A DNA stretch of 64,000 bases from Amorphoplanes friuliensis DSM 7358 (GTDB taxonomy: Bacteria > Actinomycetota > Actinomycetes > Mycobacteriales > Micromonosporaceae): positions 2,456,001 to 2,520,000 of the forward strand of contig NC_022657.1 in the NCBI RefSeq assembly GCF_000494755.1. The letters are read 5' to 3'. How positions within the stretch are numbered: position 1 is the stretch's first letter; each line of letters begins with the position of its first letter. The translations under genes were made by a program, and so were the position numbers. The notes under the pieces were generated by a model. It did not search any database and was not told the origin of the DNA. It saw nothing but the letters and a program-made list of their open reading frames with translations. Below, piece after piece: positions 9,263 through 18,430 of the stretch.

Positions 9263-11014
9263 TCAGGCTTGCGCGTTACTCGGGGTGAGACGGCGCCGCA
9301 GCGCGGCCAGATAGCGGTGCATGCGATAAGTGCCCTCCACTGTGAGATAAACCGTCGTGCAGATCGAGAGGGCGGCAAAAACCATCCAGACCACATCGCC
9401 GGATGGCAATTTCACCACTCCCAGAATGGACAACCGGAGCTGGGGAGACTCCCGCCACAACAAGGTCTGCAGAACGTAGAGCAGGGACGCGGCGAAGGAG
9501 ATCGACGCGGAGACCACCAGCCCGATGAAAGTGGTCAGCGACGACTGCTGCACGCGGTCGGTGGAGATGCCTACCAGGGTTGCGGCGAAGCCGGGCACCG
9601 CCAGCAGCAATGCGGCCAGATCGGTGCCTTTGCTGTCGCTCACCGCGTTCGGCATGGCAAAGGCGAACGCGAGCATCACAAAGGAGCACACCGCGGAGAT
9701 GACCAGCGTGCGGCGCAGGGCGCCGGGAGGTATCTCCTCGAATTCCGCGACGCATTCGAGATTACGTGCCACCGCCCGGTTCAAGCCGCGGATGTGAAGT
9801 CCGGTGTGCGGAATTCCTTGATTGCGGTCCAGCCGGAGTCCCATGCCCGGTTCGGTCGCGAGATGTGAGGGCAACACCTCGTTGACCGTCTGCCCCGCCG
9901 ACTCCACCAAATAGTGCTTGAACACAAAATGGGATTCGTGCCCGGTCACGCTCAGATCGTAGATGTGCGCGTAATAAGCCAGGTTGATGGGAATGCGGTA
10001 CCGGTAGGGCCGGATTCCCAGTCGCGTGCGGTGCCGATCGTGACTGCTGGCCAGCCGATTGTTCGTGGTGATGTCCTGAAAACGCACGTAGATCTGTTCT
10101 GCCTCGGCCACATCGACCTCGACCGCGGAGACGGTGTTGCCGGCGAAATAACCGCAGATCGAGCGCAGGAGCTGGGGATCGTCGGCGCCGGTCCCTCCGG
10201 TGTTCCCGACGATCGCCGTGTAAGCGACCTCGAACTCCGCGGGGTCGATGATGTCGGTGCGGCAGATCAGGCCGATGAGGCGGTACAGCTTGCTGTTCTG
10301 CGTCGTGGTCAGCTCGTGGTCGGGTGCGTAGGCGAGTTGGAAGAGTCCTTTGATCGCCCATGCCAGCAGGCCGTCGGTGAGGTGCTGCGGCAGGTGCGCA
10401 AGGCGGTTGTCGGCGCCGTCGCGGGCCTCGAAACTCTCCAGCATCAGCTCCTTGCGACGCAGGATGGGTATGACGACCTTGCCCTCGTCCGGCAGTTGAC
10501 GCAGCCGTTGCAGTGCCTCCAGCGAGACCTCGATGGTGACGTCGTTGACGAGCATGTCGCCGGTGACCCGGACGTCCTCACCGACGCGGGTGACGTGCAT
10601 GCCGTCGACGAGCAGATGGGCGAACAGGTCGATGGCTGAGAACTGCTCGTCGGACCGGGCGGTGTCCGGTCCGGTGAGCGGACCCGGCGCATATCTTTCC
10701 CGCACCCTGTCCGCGCTTTCGTATATTTCGCGTTTCGACGGTCCGCAGCCCGCCCGGGTGCTCAACTCCTGCGGCAACCGGCTCGCAAATCGCCGGATAC
10801 GCCGCCGCATGATCCGCGCCAGGCCCGCCGTGGCCGCCATGCCCAACAGGAAACGGGCAGGCCAGCGCCATGATTCAGGAACCAGGGCCGCCACGTTGTC
10901 CAAGCATGCGGCGAGGAATGCGGCGGTCAGTATCAGGACGACACCGACCCGAAAAAATGTTCGCTTCTGGAACGGCAAAACAAACTTCCTCATCGCTGGG
11001 GGCCGCCATTGCAT
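9263..11014 (-). CDS. Orphan multi-pass membrane protein
   Basis: 583 residues from the ATG at 11014, chosen for GGGAG five to six bases upstream; longer and shorter in-frame starts exist (11128, 10993). Two N-terminal membrane helices (about residues 22-40 and 46-64) are followed by a cytoplasmic domain of about 370 residues, then four helices in the last 140 residues. No catalytic motif or family is recognised. Codon third positions are less GC-biased than in the flanking genes. Together with the truncated tRNA nearby, that suggests acquisition. The topology resembles a membrane-tethered sensor or scaffold, but this is only a description. Confidence 0.7.
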   Translation of the reverse strand: MQWRPPAMRKFVLPFQKRTFFRVGVVLILTAAFLAACLDNVAALVPESWRWPARFLLGMAATAGLARIMRRRIRRFASRLPQELSTRAGCGPSKREIYESADRVRERYAPGPLTGPDTARSDEQFSAIDLFAHLLVDGMHVTRVGEDVRVTGDMLVNDVTIEVSLEALQRLRQLPDEGKVVIPILRRKELMLESFEARDGADNRLAHLPQHLTDGLLAWAIKGLFQLAYAPDHELTTTQNSKLYRLIGLICRTDIIDPAEFEVAYTAIVGNTGGTGADDPQLLRSICGYFAGNTVSAVEVDVAEAEQIYVRFQDITTNNRLASSHDRHRTRLGIRPYRYRIPINLAYYAHIYDLSVTGHESHFVFKHYLVESAGQTVNEVLPSHLATEPGMGLRLDRNQGIPHTGLHIRGLNRAVARNLECVAEFEEIPPGALRRTLVISAVCSFVMLAFAFAMPNAVSDSKGTDLAALLLAVPGFAATLVGISTDRVQQSSLTTFIGLVVSASISFAASLLYVLQTLLWRESPQLRLSILGVVKLPSGDVVWMVFAALSICTTVYLTVEGTYRMHRYLAALRRRLTPSNAQA

Positions 11015-11197
11015 CACGGTCTCCCATCGACTCGAGGCGCCGGAGGGCGTCGCGGTGAACGTCCGGACTTTTGTCGGTCCGATCCATATCGTTGTATTAC
11101 CGCGAATGGCTGTCGTCGTGCGCACCAACGAGTGAAGACGTGCCGTGGACGTCCTGCCCGCACCGATGGTGCGACGTGAAGAAGGAAGACATGCAGC

Positions 11198-11226
11198 GGC
11201 GCCGGTCCCGGATCGGGACCGGCGCC
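11198..11226 (-). terminator. Terminator after the nitroreductase-like gene
   Basis: A 13-bp perfect stem (GGCGCCGGTCCCG, 11198-11210, with its complement at 11214-11226) has a 3-nt loop. It lies 14 bp beyond the stop of the minus-strand gene at 11241. Confidence 0.75.
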
Positions 11227-11240
11227 GTCACATCCGGAAG

Positions 11241-11819
11241 CTACGAGCGGCCGCGCTTGAGTTCGAAGAAGGTGGTGCTGCGGGCCAGGGGGACCGTTGC
11301 GTCCCAGATGGCCAGGGCTTCCTCGCGGTCCGGGACGGTGTCGATGATCGGGCCGTGCAGGCCGCGGGTGGCGCCCTCGATCAGCAGGACGGGGGAGCCG
11401 ATGCCGGGGCCGGCCGAGCCGAAGGCCAGCTCGTGGGACTCGCGGACGGCTTCGTCCCAGGATGCGTCGTCGAGGACGGTCTTGGGGTCGGCGACACCGG
11501 CGGCCTCGGCTGCGGCCACCACGATGTCGTCGGAGAGTGGTTCGCCGGCGTCGTGGGTGCGGGTGCCGAGTTCGGTGTAGAAGGCGCCGATGGTCTCGTC
11601 GCGGTGGTCCGCGCGGAGGGCCTCGACGAGGCGCAGTGCCCGGCTGGAGGCGGCCATCATCGGTTTGTACTGGTCCGGGACGTTGTCGCCATTGAGGATC
11701 GACAGGCTGAACGCGCGCCAGTGGACCGTCACGTCGCGGTCCGGCGCCACGGCGACCAGCCACCTCGAGGTACGCCAGGTGAACGGGCAGGCCGGATCGA
11801 AGAAGTATGTGGCTTCCAT
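11241..11819 (-). CDS. Mycothiol-dependent nitroreductase (Rv2466c-like, DsbA fold)
   Basis: 192 residues from ATG 11819, with a TAGGAT -10 element 7 nt upstream that suggests a leaderless mRNA. The thioredoxin/DsbA-like fold is recognised from FFDPACPFTWRTSRW near the N-terminus, and the helical insertion and IGSPVLL cis-Pro region further on. In the Rv2466c family this motif is the mycothiol-reactive active site. Here it reads C-P-F-T, so the second Cys is absent and a one-cysteine mechanism is implied. The protein is cytoplasmic and the gene is monocistronic, followed by a terminator. Confidence 0.75.
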   Translation of the reverse strand: MEATYFFDPACPFTWRTSRWLVAVAPDRDVTVHWRAFSLSILNGDNVPDQYKPMMAASSRALRLVEALRADHRDETIGAFYTELGTRTHDAGEPLSDDIVVAAAEAAGVADPKTVLDDASWDEAVRESHELAFGSAGPGIGSPVLLIEGATRGLHGPIIDTVPDREEALAIWDATVPLARSTTFFELKRGRS

Positions 11820-11990
11820 GGCCACGATCCTAGGTGGCGGCGGTCCGCGTACCGGGCTCCTCGGTTAAGGATGCATTTCGCGTTTGTGTCGATGAGCTCT
11901 TGGGCAGGAGGGGACCACGGCGTCGCCCGCAGTGACGGTCATCACCCGGAGCGTGCGGCTGGACGTCTGGAACTGCCGGATGGAGGGTCA

Positions 11991-13277
11991 ATGATCAACC
12001 CGGACCGACATCCGCACCGGCGTAAGGCGCGCACGAGGTTTCTCGCGGCGGGAGCCGCGATCGCTTTGCTCGCACCCCTCACAGCCTGCGGATCCGACGA
12101 CGAGGGCGGCGTGCCGACCCTCAACCTCTACCAGTTCCCGGTGGAGAACATGCAGACGGTCATCGACAACTGCAATCAGGCGGCTGCCGGACGTTACAAG
12201 ATCGTCTACCAGGTTCTGCCCCGGACCGCGGACGACCAGCGGGTGCAGATGGTGCGCCGGCTCGCCGCGGGTGACGACAGCATGGACATTCTCGGCCTCG
12301 ACGTGACCTGGACCCAGGAGTTCGCCAGCGCGGACTGGATCAAGGAGTGGACCGGGGACGACAAGGCCGAGATCGAGAAGGGCACCCTCGCCGGGCCGAT
12401 CGCCTCGGCGACCTACAACGACAAGCTGTACGCGGCGCCGAACAACACCAACGTGCAGCTGCTCTGGTACCGCAAGGACCTGGTCTCCGAGCCGCCGAAG
12501 ACGTGGGACGAGATGATCGACGCGTCGCTGAAGCTCAAGCAGGAGGGCAAGCCGTACCAGGTGCTGACCATGGGTGCCCAGTACGAGGGCCTGGTGGTGC
12601 TCTTCAACAACCTGGTCGCCAGCGCCGGCGGGAACGTGGTCAGCGAGGACGGCAAGACCGCGGTCATGGACGAGGGCACGGTCAAGGCCCTGCAGGTCAT
12701 GCAGCGGTTCGCGACGGCCGGGGTGACCAGCCCGTCGTTCACCAACCAGATCGAGGACGACGTCCGGCTCGCCTTCCAGGGCGGCGGTGGCGCGTTCCAG
12801 CTGAACTGGCCGTACGTCTACTCGGCCCTGCAGAGCGACGCGCCGCAGCTGGCGCCGAACGTCACCTGGGCGCGCTACCCGGGGATCGACGCGAACACCC
12901 CGAGCCGGGTGACCATCGGTGGCTCCAACATGGCCGTCAGCTCGTACAGCCGGCATCCTGACCTGGCCTTCGACGCGGTCAAGTGCCTGCGCAACGCCGA
13001 CAACCAGAAGATTCTCGCGATCAAGGCCGGGCAGCCGCCGACGATCGAGAGCGTCTACGCCGACCCGGAGATGGCCAAGGCCTACCCGATGCGGGACACG
13101 ATCCTCGACGAGCTCAAGGACGCAGCCCCGCGGCCGCTGACCCCCGCGTACCAGAATCTCTCGACCGTGGTGGCCGCCCAGCTGTCGCCGCCGTCGGCGA
13201 TCAAGCCGCAGGAGACCGCGACGACCCTGAAGAAGGCGATCCAGGACGCCATCGATTCGAAGGGAGTCCTGCCGTGA
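11991..13277 (+). CDS. lpqY: LpqY-like trehalose-binding lipoprotein
   Basis: 428 residues; ATG at 11991 with GGAGG just upstream. The open frame extends far upstream but that part is noncoding. A basic N-terminus, a hydrophobic segment (about 16-30) and a lipobox ending at Cys33 mark an exported lipoprotein. The mature part has the extracellular solute-binding family 1 pattern, including ILGLDVTWTQEFA and PNNTNVQLLWYRKDL. The following permeases and ATPase closely resemble mycobacterial SugA, SugB and SugC, which supports trehalose as ligand. It is the first gene of the operon and overlaps sugA by 4 bp. Confidence 0.85.
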   Translation: MINPDRHPHRRKARTRFLAAGAAIALLAPLTACGSDDEGGVPTLNLYQFPVENMQTVIDNCNQAAAGRYKIVYQVLPRTADDQRVQMVRRLAAGDDSMDILGLDVTWTQEFASADWIKEWTGDDKAEIEKGTLAGPIASATYNDKLYAAPNNTNVQLLWYRKDLVSEPPKTWDEMIDASLKLKQEGKPYQVLTMGAQYEGLVVLFNNLVASAGGNVVSEDGKTAVMDEGTVKALQVMQRFATAGVTSPSFTNQIEDDVRLAFQGGGGAFQLNWPYVYSALQSDAPQLAPNVTWARYPGIDANTPSRVTIGGSNMAVSSYSRHPDLAFDAVKCLRNADNQKILAIKAGQPPTIESVYADPEMAKAYPMRDTILDELKDAAPRPLTPAYQNLSTVVAAQLSPPSAIKPQETATTLKKAIQDAIDSKGVLP

Positions 13278-14269
13278 GCATCAGCTCGACGACCCCCGGC
13301 GCGGCGGCGACCACCGAACAGACCGCGGAGGAGACCGGGCAGGCTCGTGTCGCCACCAGGAACCGGCGCGGGAAGGCGCCGCTGTCGGAGGGCAAGCGCG
13401 CCGAACGCAAACTCGGCTGGTTGCTCTGCGCACCGGCGGCGCTGGTCATGGTGGCCGTGACGGCGTACCCGATCCTGTATTCGTTCTGGCTCAGCCTGCA
13501 GCGGTACGACCTGAAGTTCCCGGACGAGCGGCAGTTCGTCTGGTTCGAGAACTACGCGACGGTGCTGAGCAACAGCTACTGGTGGACGGCGTTCGGCGTG
13601 ACCATGCTGATCACCGTCGTGTCGGTCGTGGTCGAGCTGGTGCTGGGCATGGGCCTGGCCCTGATCATGCACCGGACGATCATCGGGCGCGGGCTGGTGC
13701 GGACCAGCGCGCTGATCCCGTACGGGATCGTCACGGTTGTCGCCGCGTTCAGCTGGCGGTATGCCTGGACGCCCGGCACCGGCTATCTGGCCAACCTGGT
13801 CGCACCGGACGGGGCGCCGCTGACCGAGCGGGCCAGCGCCCTGGCGATCATCATCCTGGCCGAGATCTGGAAGACCACACCGTTCATGGCGCTGCTGCTC
13901 ATGGCCGGTCTGGCGCTGGTGCCCGACGACCTGCTCAAGGCCGCCTCGATGGACGGTGCCAGCGGCTGGCAGCGGTTCACCAAGGTGATGCTGCCGGTGA
14001 TGAAGCCGGCGATCCTGGTCGCGCTGCTGTTCCGCACGCTCGACGCGCTGCGCGTCTTCGACAACATCTACGTGCTGACCAACGGCGCCAACGAGACGTC
14101 ATCGGTGTCGATGATCGCCTACAACAACCTGATGAAGGGGCTCAACCTCGGCATCGGCTCCACGATGTCGGTGCTGATCTTCCTCACGGTGGCGATCATC
14201 GCGTTCATCTTCGTGAAGCTGTTCGGCACGGCCGCCCCCGGCAGTTCCGACGACGGCGGGAGGCGCTGA
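13274..14269 (+). CDS. sugA: Trehalose ABC transporter permease SugA
   Basis: 331 residues from GTG 13274, in a GTGA overlap with the lpqY stop and with AGGGAG upstream. After a polar N-terminus of about 45 residues there are six membrane helices. The binding-protein-dependent permease EAA loop is at [16 protein letters not shown]. Several blocks, such as [13 protein letters not shown] and [19 protein letters not shown], match recalled mycobacterial SugA. It pairs with SugB to form the membrane channel. Confidence 0.87.
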   Translation: MSISSTTPGAAATTEQTAEETGQARVATRNRRGKAPLSEGKRAERKLGWLLCAPAALVMVAVTAYPILYSFWLSLQRYDLKFPDERQFVWFENYATVLSNSYWWTAFGVTMLITVVSVVVELVLGMGLALIMHRTIIGRGLVRTSALIPYGIVTVVAAFSWRYAWTPGTGYLANLVAPDGAPLTERASALAIIILAEIWKTTPFMALLLMAGLALVPDDLLKAASMDGASGWQRFTKVMLPVMKPAILVALLFRTLDALRVFDNIYVLTNGANETSSVSMIAYNNLMKGLNLGIGSTMSVLIFLTVAIIAFIFVKLFGTAAPGSSDDGGRR

Positions 14270-14270
14270 C

Positions 14271-15110
14271 ATGGCCGTTCTGGACACCTCTCCCAAGGCG
14301 AAACTCAAGTGGGGTCTGCTCGACGCCGTCGTGGTGGTCTTCGCCCTGATCCCGGTGCTGTGGATCGTGTCGCTGTCGTTCAAGACGACCGCCACGCTGA
14401 CCGACGGCAACTTCATCCCGCGCGAGTGGACCCTGGAGAACTACCGGACGATCTTCCAGACCGACCAGTTCGTCCGGGCCCTGGTCAACTCGATCGGCAT
14501 CGCGCTGATCTCGACCCTGATCGCCGTGGTGCTCGGCACGATGGCCGCGTACGCGATCAGCCGCCTGGATTTCCCGGGCAAGAGCCTGCTGGTCGGGGTC
14601 TCGCTCCTGATCGCGATGTTCCCGCAGGTCTCGCTCGTCTCACCGCTGTTCAACATCGAGCGTCAGACCGGTCTGTTCGACACCTGGCCGGGCCTGATCC
14701 TGCCCTACATCACGTTCGCGCTGCCGCTGGCGATCTACACGCTGTCGGCGTTCTTCAAGCAGATCCCGTGGGACCTGGAGAAGGCCGCCAAGATGGACGG
14801 GGCCACGCAGGGTGAGGCCTTCCGCAAGGTGATCGCGCCGCTGGCCGCACCGGGTGTGTTCACCACCGCGATCCTGGTCTTCATCTTCTGCTGGAACGAC
14901 TTCCTCTTCGCCATCTCGCTGACGTCGACGGAACAGTCCCGCACGGTGCCGGTCGCCCTGTCGTTCTTCACCGGCGCGTCGCAGTTCGAGGACCCGACCG
15001 GCGCGATCTCCGCGGCCGCCGTGGTCATCACGATCCCGATCATCCTCTTCGTGCTGTTCTTCCAGAAGCGCATCGTCGCGGGCCTCACGTCCGGCGCGGT
15101 CAAGGGATAG
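14271..15110 (+). CDS. sugB: Trehalose ABC transporter permease SugB
   Basis: 279 residues, ATG at 14271, one base after the sugA stop. Six membrane helices are visible, with the EAA loop at [18 protein letters not shown] and the C-terminus [18 protein letters not shown] pattern (here [14 protein letters not shown]) typical of SugB. The block [20 protein letters not shown] is identical to recalled mycobacterial SugB. It is the inner-membrane partner of SugA. Confidence 0.87.
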   Translation: MAVLDTSPKAKLKWGLLDAVVVVFALIPVLWIVSLSFKTTATLTDGNFIPREWTLENYRTIFQTDQFVRALVNSIGIALISTLIAVVLGTMAAYAISRLDFPGKSLLVGVSLLIAMFPQVSLVSPLFNIERQTGLFDTWPGLILPYITFALPLAIYTLSAFFKQIPWDLEKAAKMDGATQGEAFRKVIAPLAAPGVFTTAILVFIFCWNDFLFAISLTSTEQSRTVPVALSFFTGASQFEDPTGAISAAAVVITIPIILFVLFFQKRIVAGLTSGAVKG

Positions 15111-15120
15111 GTGATATTCG

Positions 15121-16329
15121 ATGGCTGACATCGTTCTCGACAACGTGACCAAGAGTTATCCGGACGGCACGGTGGCCGTGCACGGCATCGACCTGGAGAT
15201 CGCCGACGGCGAGTTCATCATCCTGGTCGGACCGTCGGGCTGCGGGAAGTCCACCACCCTCAACATGATCGCCGGTCTGGAGGACATCACCTCCGGTGAG
15301 CTGCGCATCGCCGGTGAGAAGGTCAACGACAAGGCGCCCAAGGACCGCGACATCGCGATGGTGTTCCAGTCCTACGCGCTCTACCCGAACATGACCGTCC
15401 GGGAGAACATGGCCTTCCCGCTGAAACTCGCCAAGATGGACAAGGCGCAGATCGACAAGAAGGTCGAGGACGCGGCCAAGGTCCTCGAGCTCACCGAATA
15501 TCTCGACCGCCGCCCGGCGAACCTGTCCGGTGGCCAGCGTCAGCGGGTCGCCATGGGCCGCGCCATCGTGCGCAGCCCCAAGGCGTTTCTCATGGACGAG
15601 CCACTGTCCAACCTCGACGCCAAACTGCGGGTCCAGATGCGGACGCAGGTGTCCCGCCTGCAGAAGCAGCTCGGCACCACCACGGTCTACGTCACCCACG
15701 ACCAGACCGAGGCGATGACCCTGGGAGACCGCGTCGTGGTCATGCGCGGCGGGTACATCCAGCAGGTCGGCGACCCGCAGACCCTGTACGACCACCCGAA
15801 GAACCTGTTCGTGGCCGGCTTCATCGGCTCACCGTCGATGAACTTCCTGCCCGCGACCGTCGCCTCGGGTGAACTCCAGACGCCCCTGGGCAACCTGCCC
15901 CTGGGCGACCGGATGCGCCGGATGCTCGAGGCCGGCGACGCCCCCGACCAGCTGGTGCTGGGCATCCGCCCGGAACACTTCGAGGACGCGTCGCTGGTCG
16001 AGGACCACCAGCGCTCGCACGGTTTCGAGTTCACCGCGCCGGTCGACCTGGTCGAATCGATGGGCTCCGACAAGTACGTCTACTTCTCCATCGAGGGCGG
16101 GGCCGCCGCGGCCGCCGACCTCGAGGACCTGGCCGCCGACGCGGGCGGCGCCGACCTCCCGGCCGACGCGGCCAACCTGGTCACCCGCCTGTCGGCCGAG
16201 TCGCGCATCCGCGAGGGCCACGACGCCAAGGTCTGGCTCAACCTCGACAAGATCCACCTCTTCGATCCCGAGGACGGCCGCAACGTCACCCTCCACGAAG
16301 GCCGCGCCGCCGGCGTAGCCGCCGACTGA
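15121..16329 (+). CDS. sugC: Trehalose ABC transporter ATPase SugC
   Basis: 402 residues. The ATPase core shows Walker A GPSGCGKST (37-45), the Q loop, signature LSGGQ (135-139), Walker B AFLMDE (155-160) and the H-loop in VTHDQ. A C-terminal OB/TOBE regulatory domain of about 160 residues follows, as in SugC, MsiK and UgpC. Having a dedicated ATPase within the operon argues against dependence on a shared MsiK. The operon ends at the strong terminator at 16341-16373. Confidence 0.87.
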   Translation: MADIVLDNVTKSYPDGTVAVHGIDLEIADGEFIILVGPSGCGKSTTLNMIAGLEDITSGELRIAGEKVNDKAPKDRDIAMVFQSYALYPNMTVRENMAFPLKLAKMDKAQIDKKVEDAAKVLELTEYLDRRPANLSGGQRQRVAMGRAIVRSPKAFLMDEPLSNLDAKLRVQMRTQVSRLQKQLGTTTVYVTHDQTEAMTLGDRVVVMRGGYIQQVGDPQTLYDHPKNLFVAGFIGSPSMNFLPATVASGELQTPLGNLPLGDRMRRMLEAGDAPDQLVLGIRPEHFEDASLVEDHQRSHGFEFTAPVDLVESMGSDKYVYFSIEGGAAAAADLEDLAADAGGADLPADAANLVTRLSAESRIREGHDAKVWLNLDKIHLFDPEDGRNVTLHEGRAAGVAAD

Positions 16330-16340
16330 AAATCCAGTCC

Positions 16341-16373
16341 AGCGCCGGGCCGTGCACCGCACGGCCCGGCGCT
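16341..16373 (+). terminator. Strong terminator of the lpqY-sugABC operon
   Basis: A perfect 15-bp stem, AGCGCCGGGCCGTGC (16341-16355) with its complement at 16359-16373, has a 3-nt loop. It starts 11 bp after the sugC stop. Its right edge abuts the TATTCT -10 element of the next gene. Confidence 0.85.
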
Positions 16374-16385
16374 ATTCTGCACGCA

Positions 16386-16790
16386 GTGTCTCTCTCCCAT
16401 CACCAGATCTTCGAGCGGTACGTGTACGCCGGCGCGATCCTGCGGGACGCCGGCGCTGTTGCCGCGTTGTTCACCGAGGACGGGGTGTTCGAGGCGCCGC
16501 TCGTGCCCGCCGGTCATCGGCTGCCACGACGGCTGGTGGGGCGGGCCGCGATCGAGGAGGGCCTCGCGGTGTACCACCGCGACATGACCTACCCGGGTGT
16601 GGTCGACACCGAGCGGTCCACCTACGTCCTGCACGCCACCACCGATCCCGACGTGTTCGTCGCCGAGATCGACACGGTCTTCGAGACGCCCGCCGGGCAG
16701 CACACGACCATGTCGCTGGCGCAGATCTTCCGGCTCCGGGCGGGCCACATCGCGGTCCTGCGCGACTACTTCGCGCCGCCTACGGCTTGA
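16386..16790 (+). CDS. SnoaL/NTF2-like protein
   Basis: 134 residues from a GTG, with TATTCT 7 nt upstream and no ribosome-binding site, so probably leaderless. The alpha+beta cone pattern of the SnoaL/NTF2 superfamily is visible: an N-terminal helix ending in AALFTEDGVFEAP, then RLVGRAAIEEGL and a C-terminal beta sheet. The superfamily covers small isomerases, cyclases and ligand-binding proteins. No specific reaction can be given. Its 3' end overlaps the convergent gene at 16780 by 11 bp. Confidence 0.7.
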   Translation: MSLSHHQIFERYVYAGAILRDAGAVAALFTEDGVFEAPLVPAGHRLPRRLVGRAAIEEGLAVYHRDMTYPGVVDTERSTYVLHATTDPDVFVAEIDTVFETPAGQHTTMSLAQIFRLRAGHIAVLRDYFAPPTA

Positions 16791-17310
16791 GCTGGGCCAG
16801 CCCGGGCAGGTCGGCCAGGGCGCAGAAGTAGAGGACAGCACCGAGCAGCACCGCCACGGCATGCGGCAGGAAGACGTGCGGCAACCACGGTGCGATGCTC
16901 AGCATCCGGCGGACCTCGGCGGGCGCGTACGGCTGGGGGACCCCGCGGCCGGCCTCGGTCCAGGACCAGTCCACCTGCGGCGACGACACGCTCACGCCGT
17001 CGAGGTCCTGGTGGTTGAGGTGGTAGGCCGCCACCTCGATTTCCCGCATCCGCGGGTAGTAGCGCATCTGGTGCCGCTTCATGAGCGCCTCGATGTACCA
17101 GAACGCGAGCGCCGTGCCGGCGGCCAGCGCGAAGAGCGCGTAGTGGCCCTGCTGGAACCCGAGCCCGAGACCCGCCAGCGACAACGTCACCGACCAGCCC
17201 TTGACGATCATGAGGCGCCCGTCGAACTCCCCGACGACCTTGACGATCGCCTGATGTTCGGCCCCGAGATCCTGACGCAGACTGTCAGCAGCGGTGTCCA
17301 TGCCCCACAT
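16780..17310 (-). CDS. Hypothetical membrane protein with two hydrophobic regions
   Basis: About 176 residues from ATG 17310, which has GGAG upstream; ATG 17301 is an alternative. The first hydrophobic pair lies at about residues 35-75 and a second segment is near the C-terminus (about 150-170). Between them is a cytoplasmic part with a conserved-looking MKRHQMRYYPRMREIE stretch. This resembles uncharacterised actinobacterial membrane proteins sometimes found with toxin or sensor genes. No function is assigned. Confidence 0.65.
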   Translation of the reverse strand: MWGMDTAADSLRQDLGAEHQAIVKVVGEFDGRLMIVKGWSVTLSLAGLGLGFQQGHYALFALAAGTALAFWYIEALMKRHQMRYYPRMREIEVAAYHLNHQDLDGVSVSSPQVDWSWTEAGRGVPQPYAPAEVRRMLSIAPWLPHVFLPHAVAVLLGAVLYFCALADLPGLAQLKP

Positions 17311-17330
17311 CCTGGCATCTCCGCCCGGGA

Positions 17331-17792
17331 CTACCGCGGACCCGGCGAGGACAACTCCTTCCTGCACTCCTCCACAGTGGTGCAGGCCGGGAACACAAGA
17401 TCGCGGACTCCGGCCACGGCCCGCAGCCGGTCGCCGGTCGCGGTGTCGTCGCGGACCCGCCGGACGGAGGCCATGTCCTTCATCTTCACGCGGAAACTCT
17501 GCGGCAGGTAGCTCGGGTCGATGTCGGGCACACCACCGGGTTCGCCCTCGAACCTCTCCCGCATCTTGTCGTACGCGGCCTGGCTGCTCTCGTAGGTCAC
17601 CTCGGTGGCCCCGGGCAGACCGCGGAGCTCGGCCTCGACGCCGGTCTTCTGCGCCTCGGTCACGTCGGCGGTCAGGAAGACGCTGAACCCGGCGTCCTCG
17701 TCGAAGTTGATCTCGGGCTTGCCGTCCCCGCCGGTGCAGGCCGTGAGGGCGAACAGCATGACCAGGACGGTGAGGAAGGTAGGCCGGCGCAC
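17331..17792 (-). CDS. Lipoprotein with an FtsX-like extracellular domain
   Basis: 153 residues from a GTG at 17792, with TAGCCT 6 nt upstream (leaderless). The signal peptide ends in a lipobox with Cys19 (LTAC). The mature part, residues 30-145, follows the FtsX ectodomain pattern: FLTADVTEAQKTGVEAEL, LPGATEVTYESSQAAYDKM and YLPQSFRVKM. In FtsX this domain sits between helices 1 and 2 of the permease and binds peptidoglycan hydrolases or adaptors. Here it stands alone on a lipid anchor with no FtsX or FtsE nearby. The assignment is from pattern recognition, not alignment. Confidence 0.65.
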   Translation of the reverse strand: MRRPTFLTVLVMLFALTACTGGDGKPEINFDEDAGFSVFLTADVTEAQKTGVEAELRGLPGATEVTYESSQAAYDKMRERFEGEPGGVPDIDPSYLPQSFRVKMKDMASVRRVRDDTATGDRLRAVAGVRDLVFPACTTVEECRKELSSPGPR

Positions 17793-17828
17793 CGCGCGAG
17801 GCTACCAATGGGATGACACAGTGAGCGC

Positions 17829-18314
17829 GTGCGACTGTTCCGGAGGCCGGCGGCCGAGTTTCTTCACCGAGGGCGACCGCTCGGCGGGGACGTGGACTGG
17901 GAAGGCTGCGTCTGGCCCGAGGGGGAGAAGGCCGACCGGCGCCGGATCCTGGCCGCGCTGCGGGCGGTCGTCGAGCCGGACCCGAAGGACTGGAGTGATC
18001 CGCAGACCATGGTCCAGGTCGCGGTCGGCAACCCGCATCGCGGCTCGCTCTATCCGGCGGCGGTGCCGATGACCGACCTGTTGCTGCTCATCGCCCGCGA
18101 ATACCCGGGCCGACCGCGCGCCGTCGCCCTGGACGTGCTCGAGGACTGGTGGGGACTGTTCGAGGTCGAACCGAAGTCGGAGGCCGGGGTGATCCCTGCG
18201 ATCGTCGAGCGGATCACCGCCGCCCGCCCGTTTCTGGAGAGCATCCCGGACGCCGGAGATCTCCTCGAGGAGATGACCCGCGACTGGACCGGCGAAGCAC
18301 CACCTTCGAGTTAG
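17829..18314 (+). CDS. Hypothetical soluble protein (161 aa)
   Basis: GTG start at 17829 and no clear ribosome-binding site. The protein is mostly helical and acidic at the C-terminus, with Trp-rich segments (DVDWEGCVW, VLEDWWGLFEVEP). The layout resembles actinobacterial proteins of unknown function built like short HEAT/ARM stacks. It is divergent from the FtsX-like lipoprotein. No family is assigned. Confidence 0.6.
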   Translation: MRLFRRPAAEFLHRGRPLGGDVDWEGCVWPEGEKADRRRILAALRAVVEPDPKDWSDPQTMVQVAVGNPHRGSLYPAAVPMTDLLLLIAREYPGRPRAVALDVLEDWWGLFEVEPKSEAGVIPAIVERITAARPFLESIPDAGDLLEEMTRDWTGEAPPSS

Positions 18315-18430
18315 CCCGCTTGGTCGGCATCGGCGGCTCTTGCGATGAATGTCCGGCTGCGCCGTTGTGCGCGCCGGGTACGCCTGGCCACGCTGGAACG
18401 CGCCACATCGGCGTACCAGGTGGGAGAAGC

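Noticed and set aside
11145..11990. Long upstream extension of the lpqY open frame
   Set aside because: It runs antisense through the nitroreductase gene and lacks a start signal; the ATG at 11991 has GGAGG and begins a proper signal peptide.
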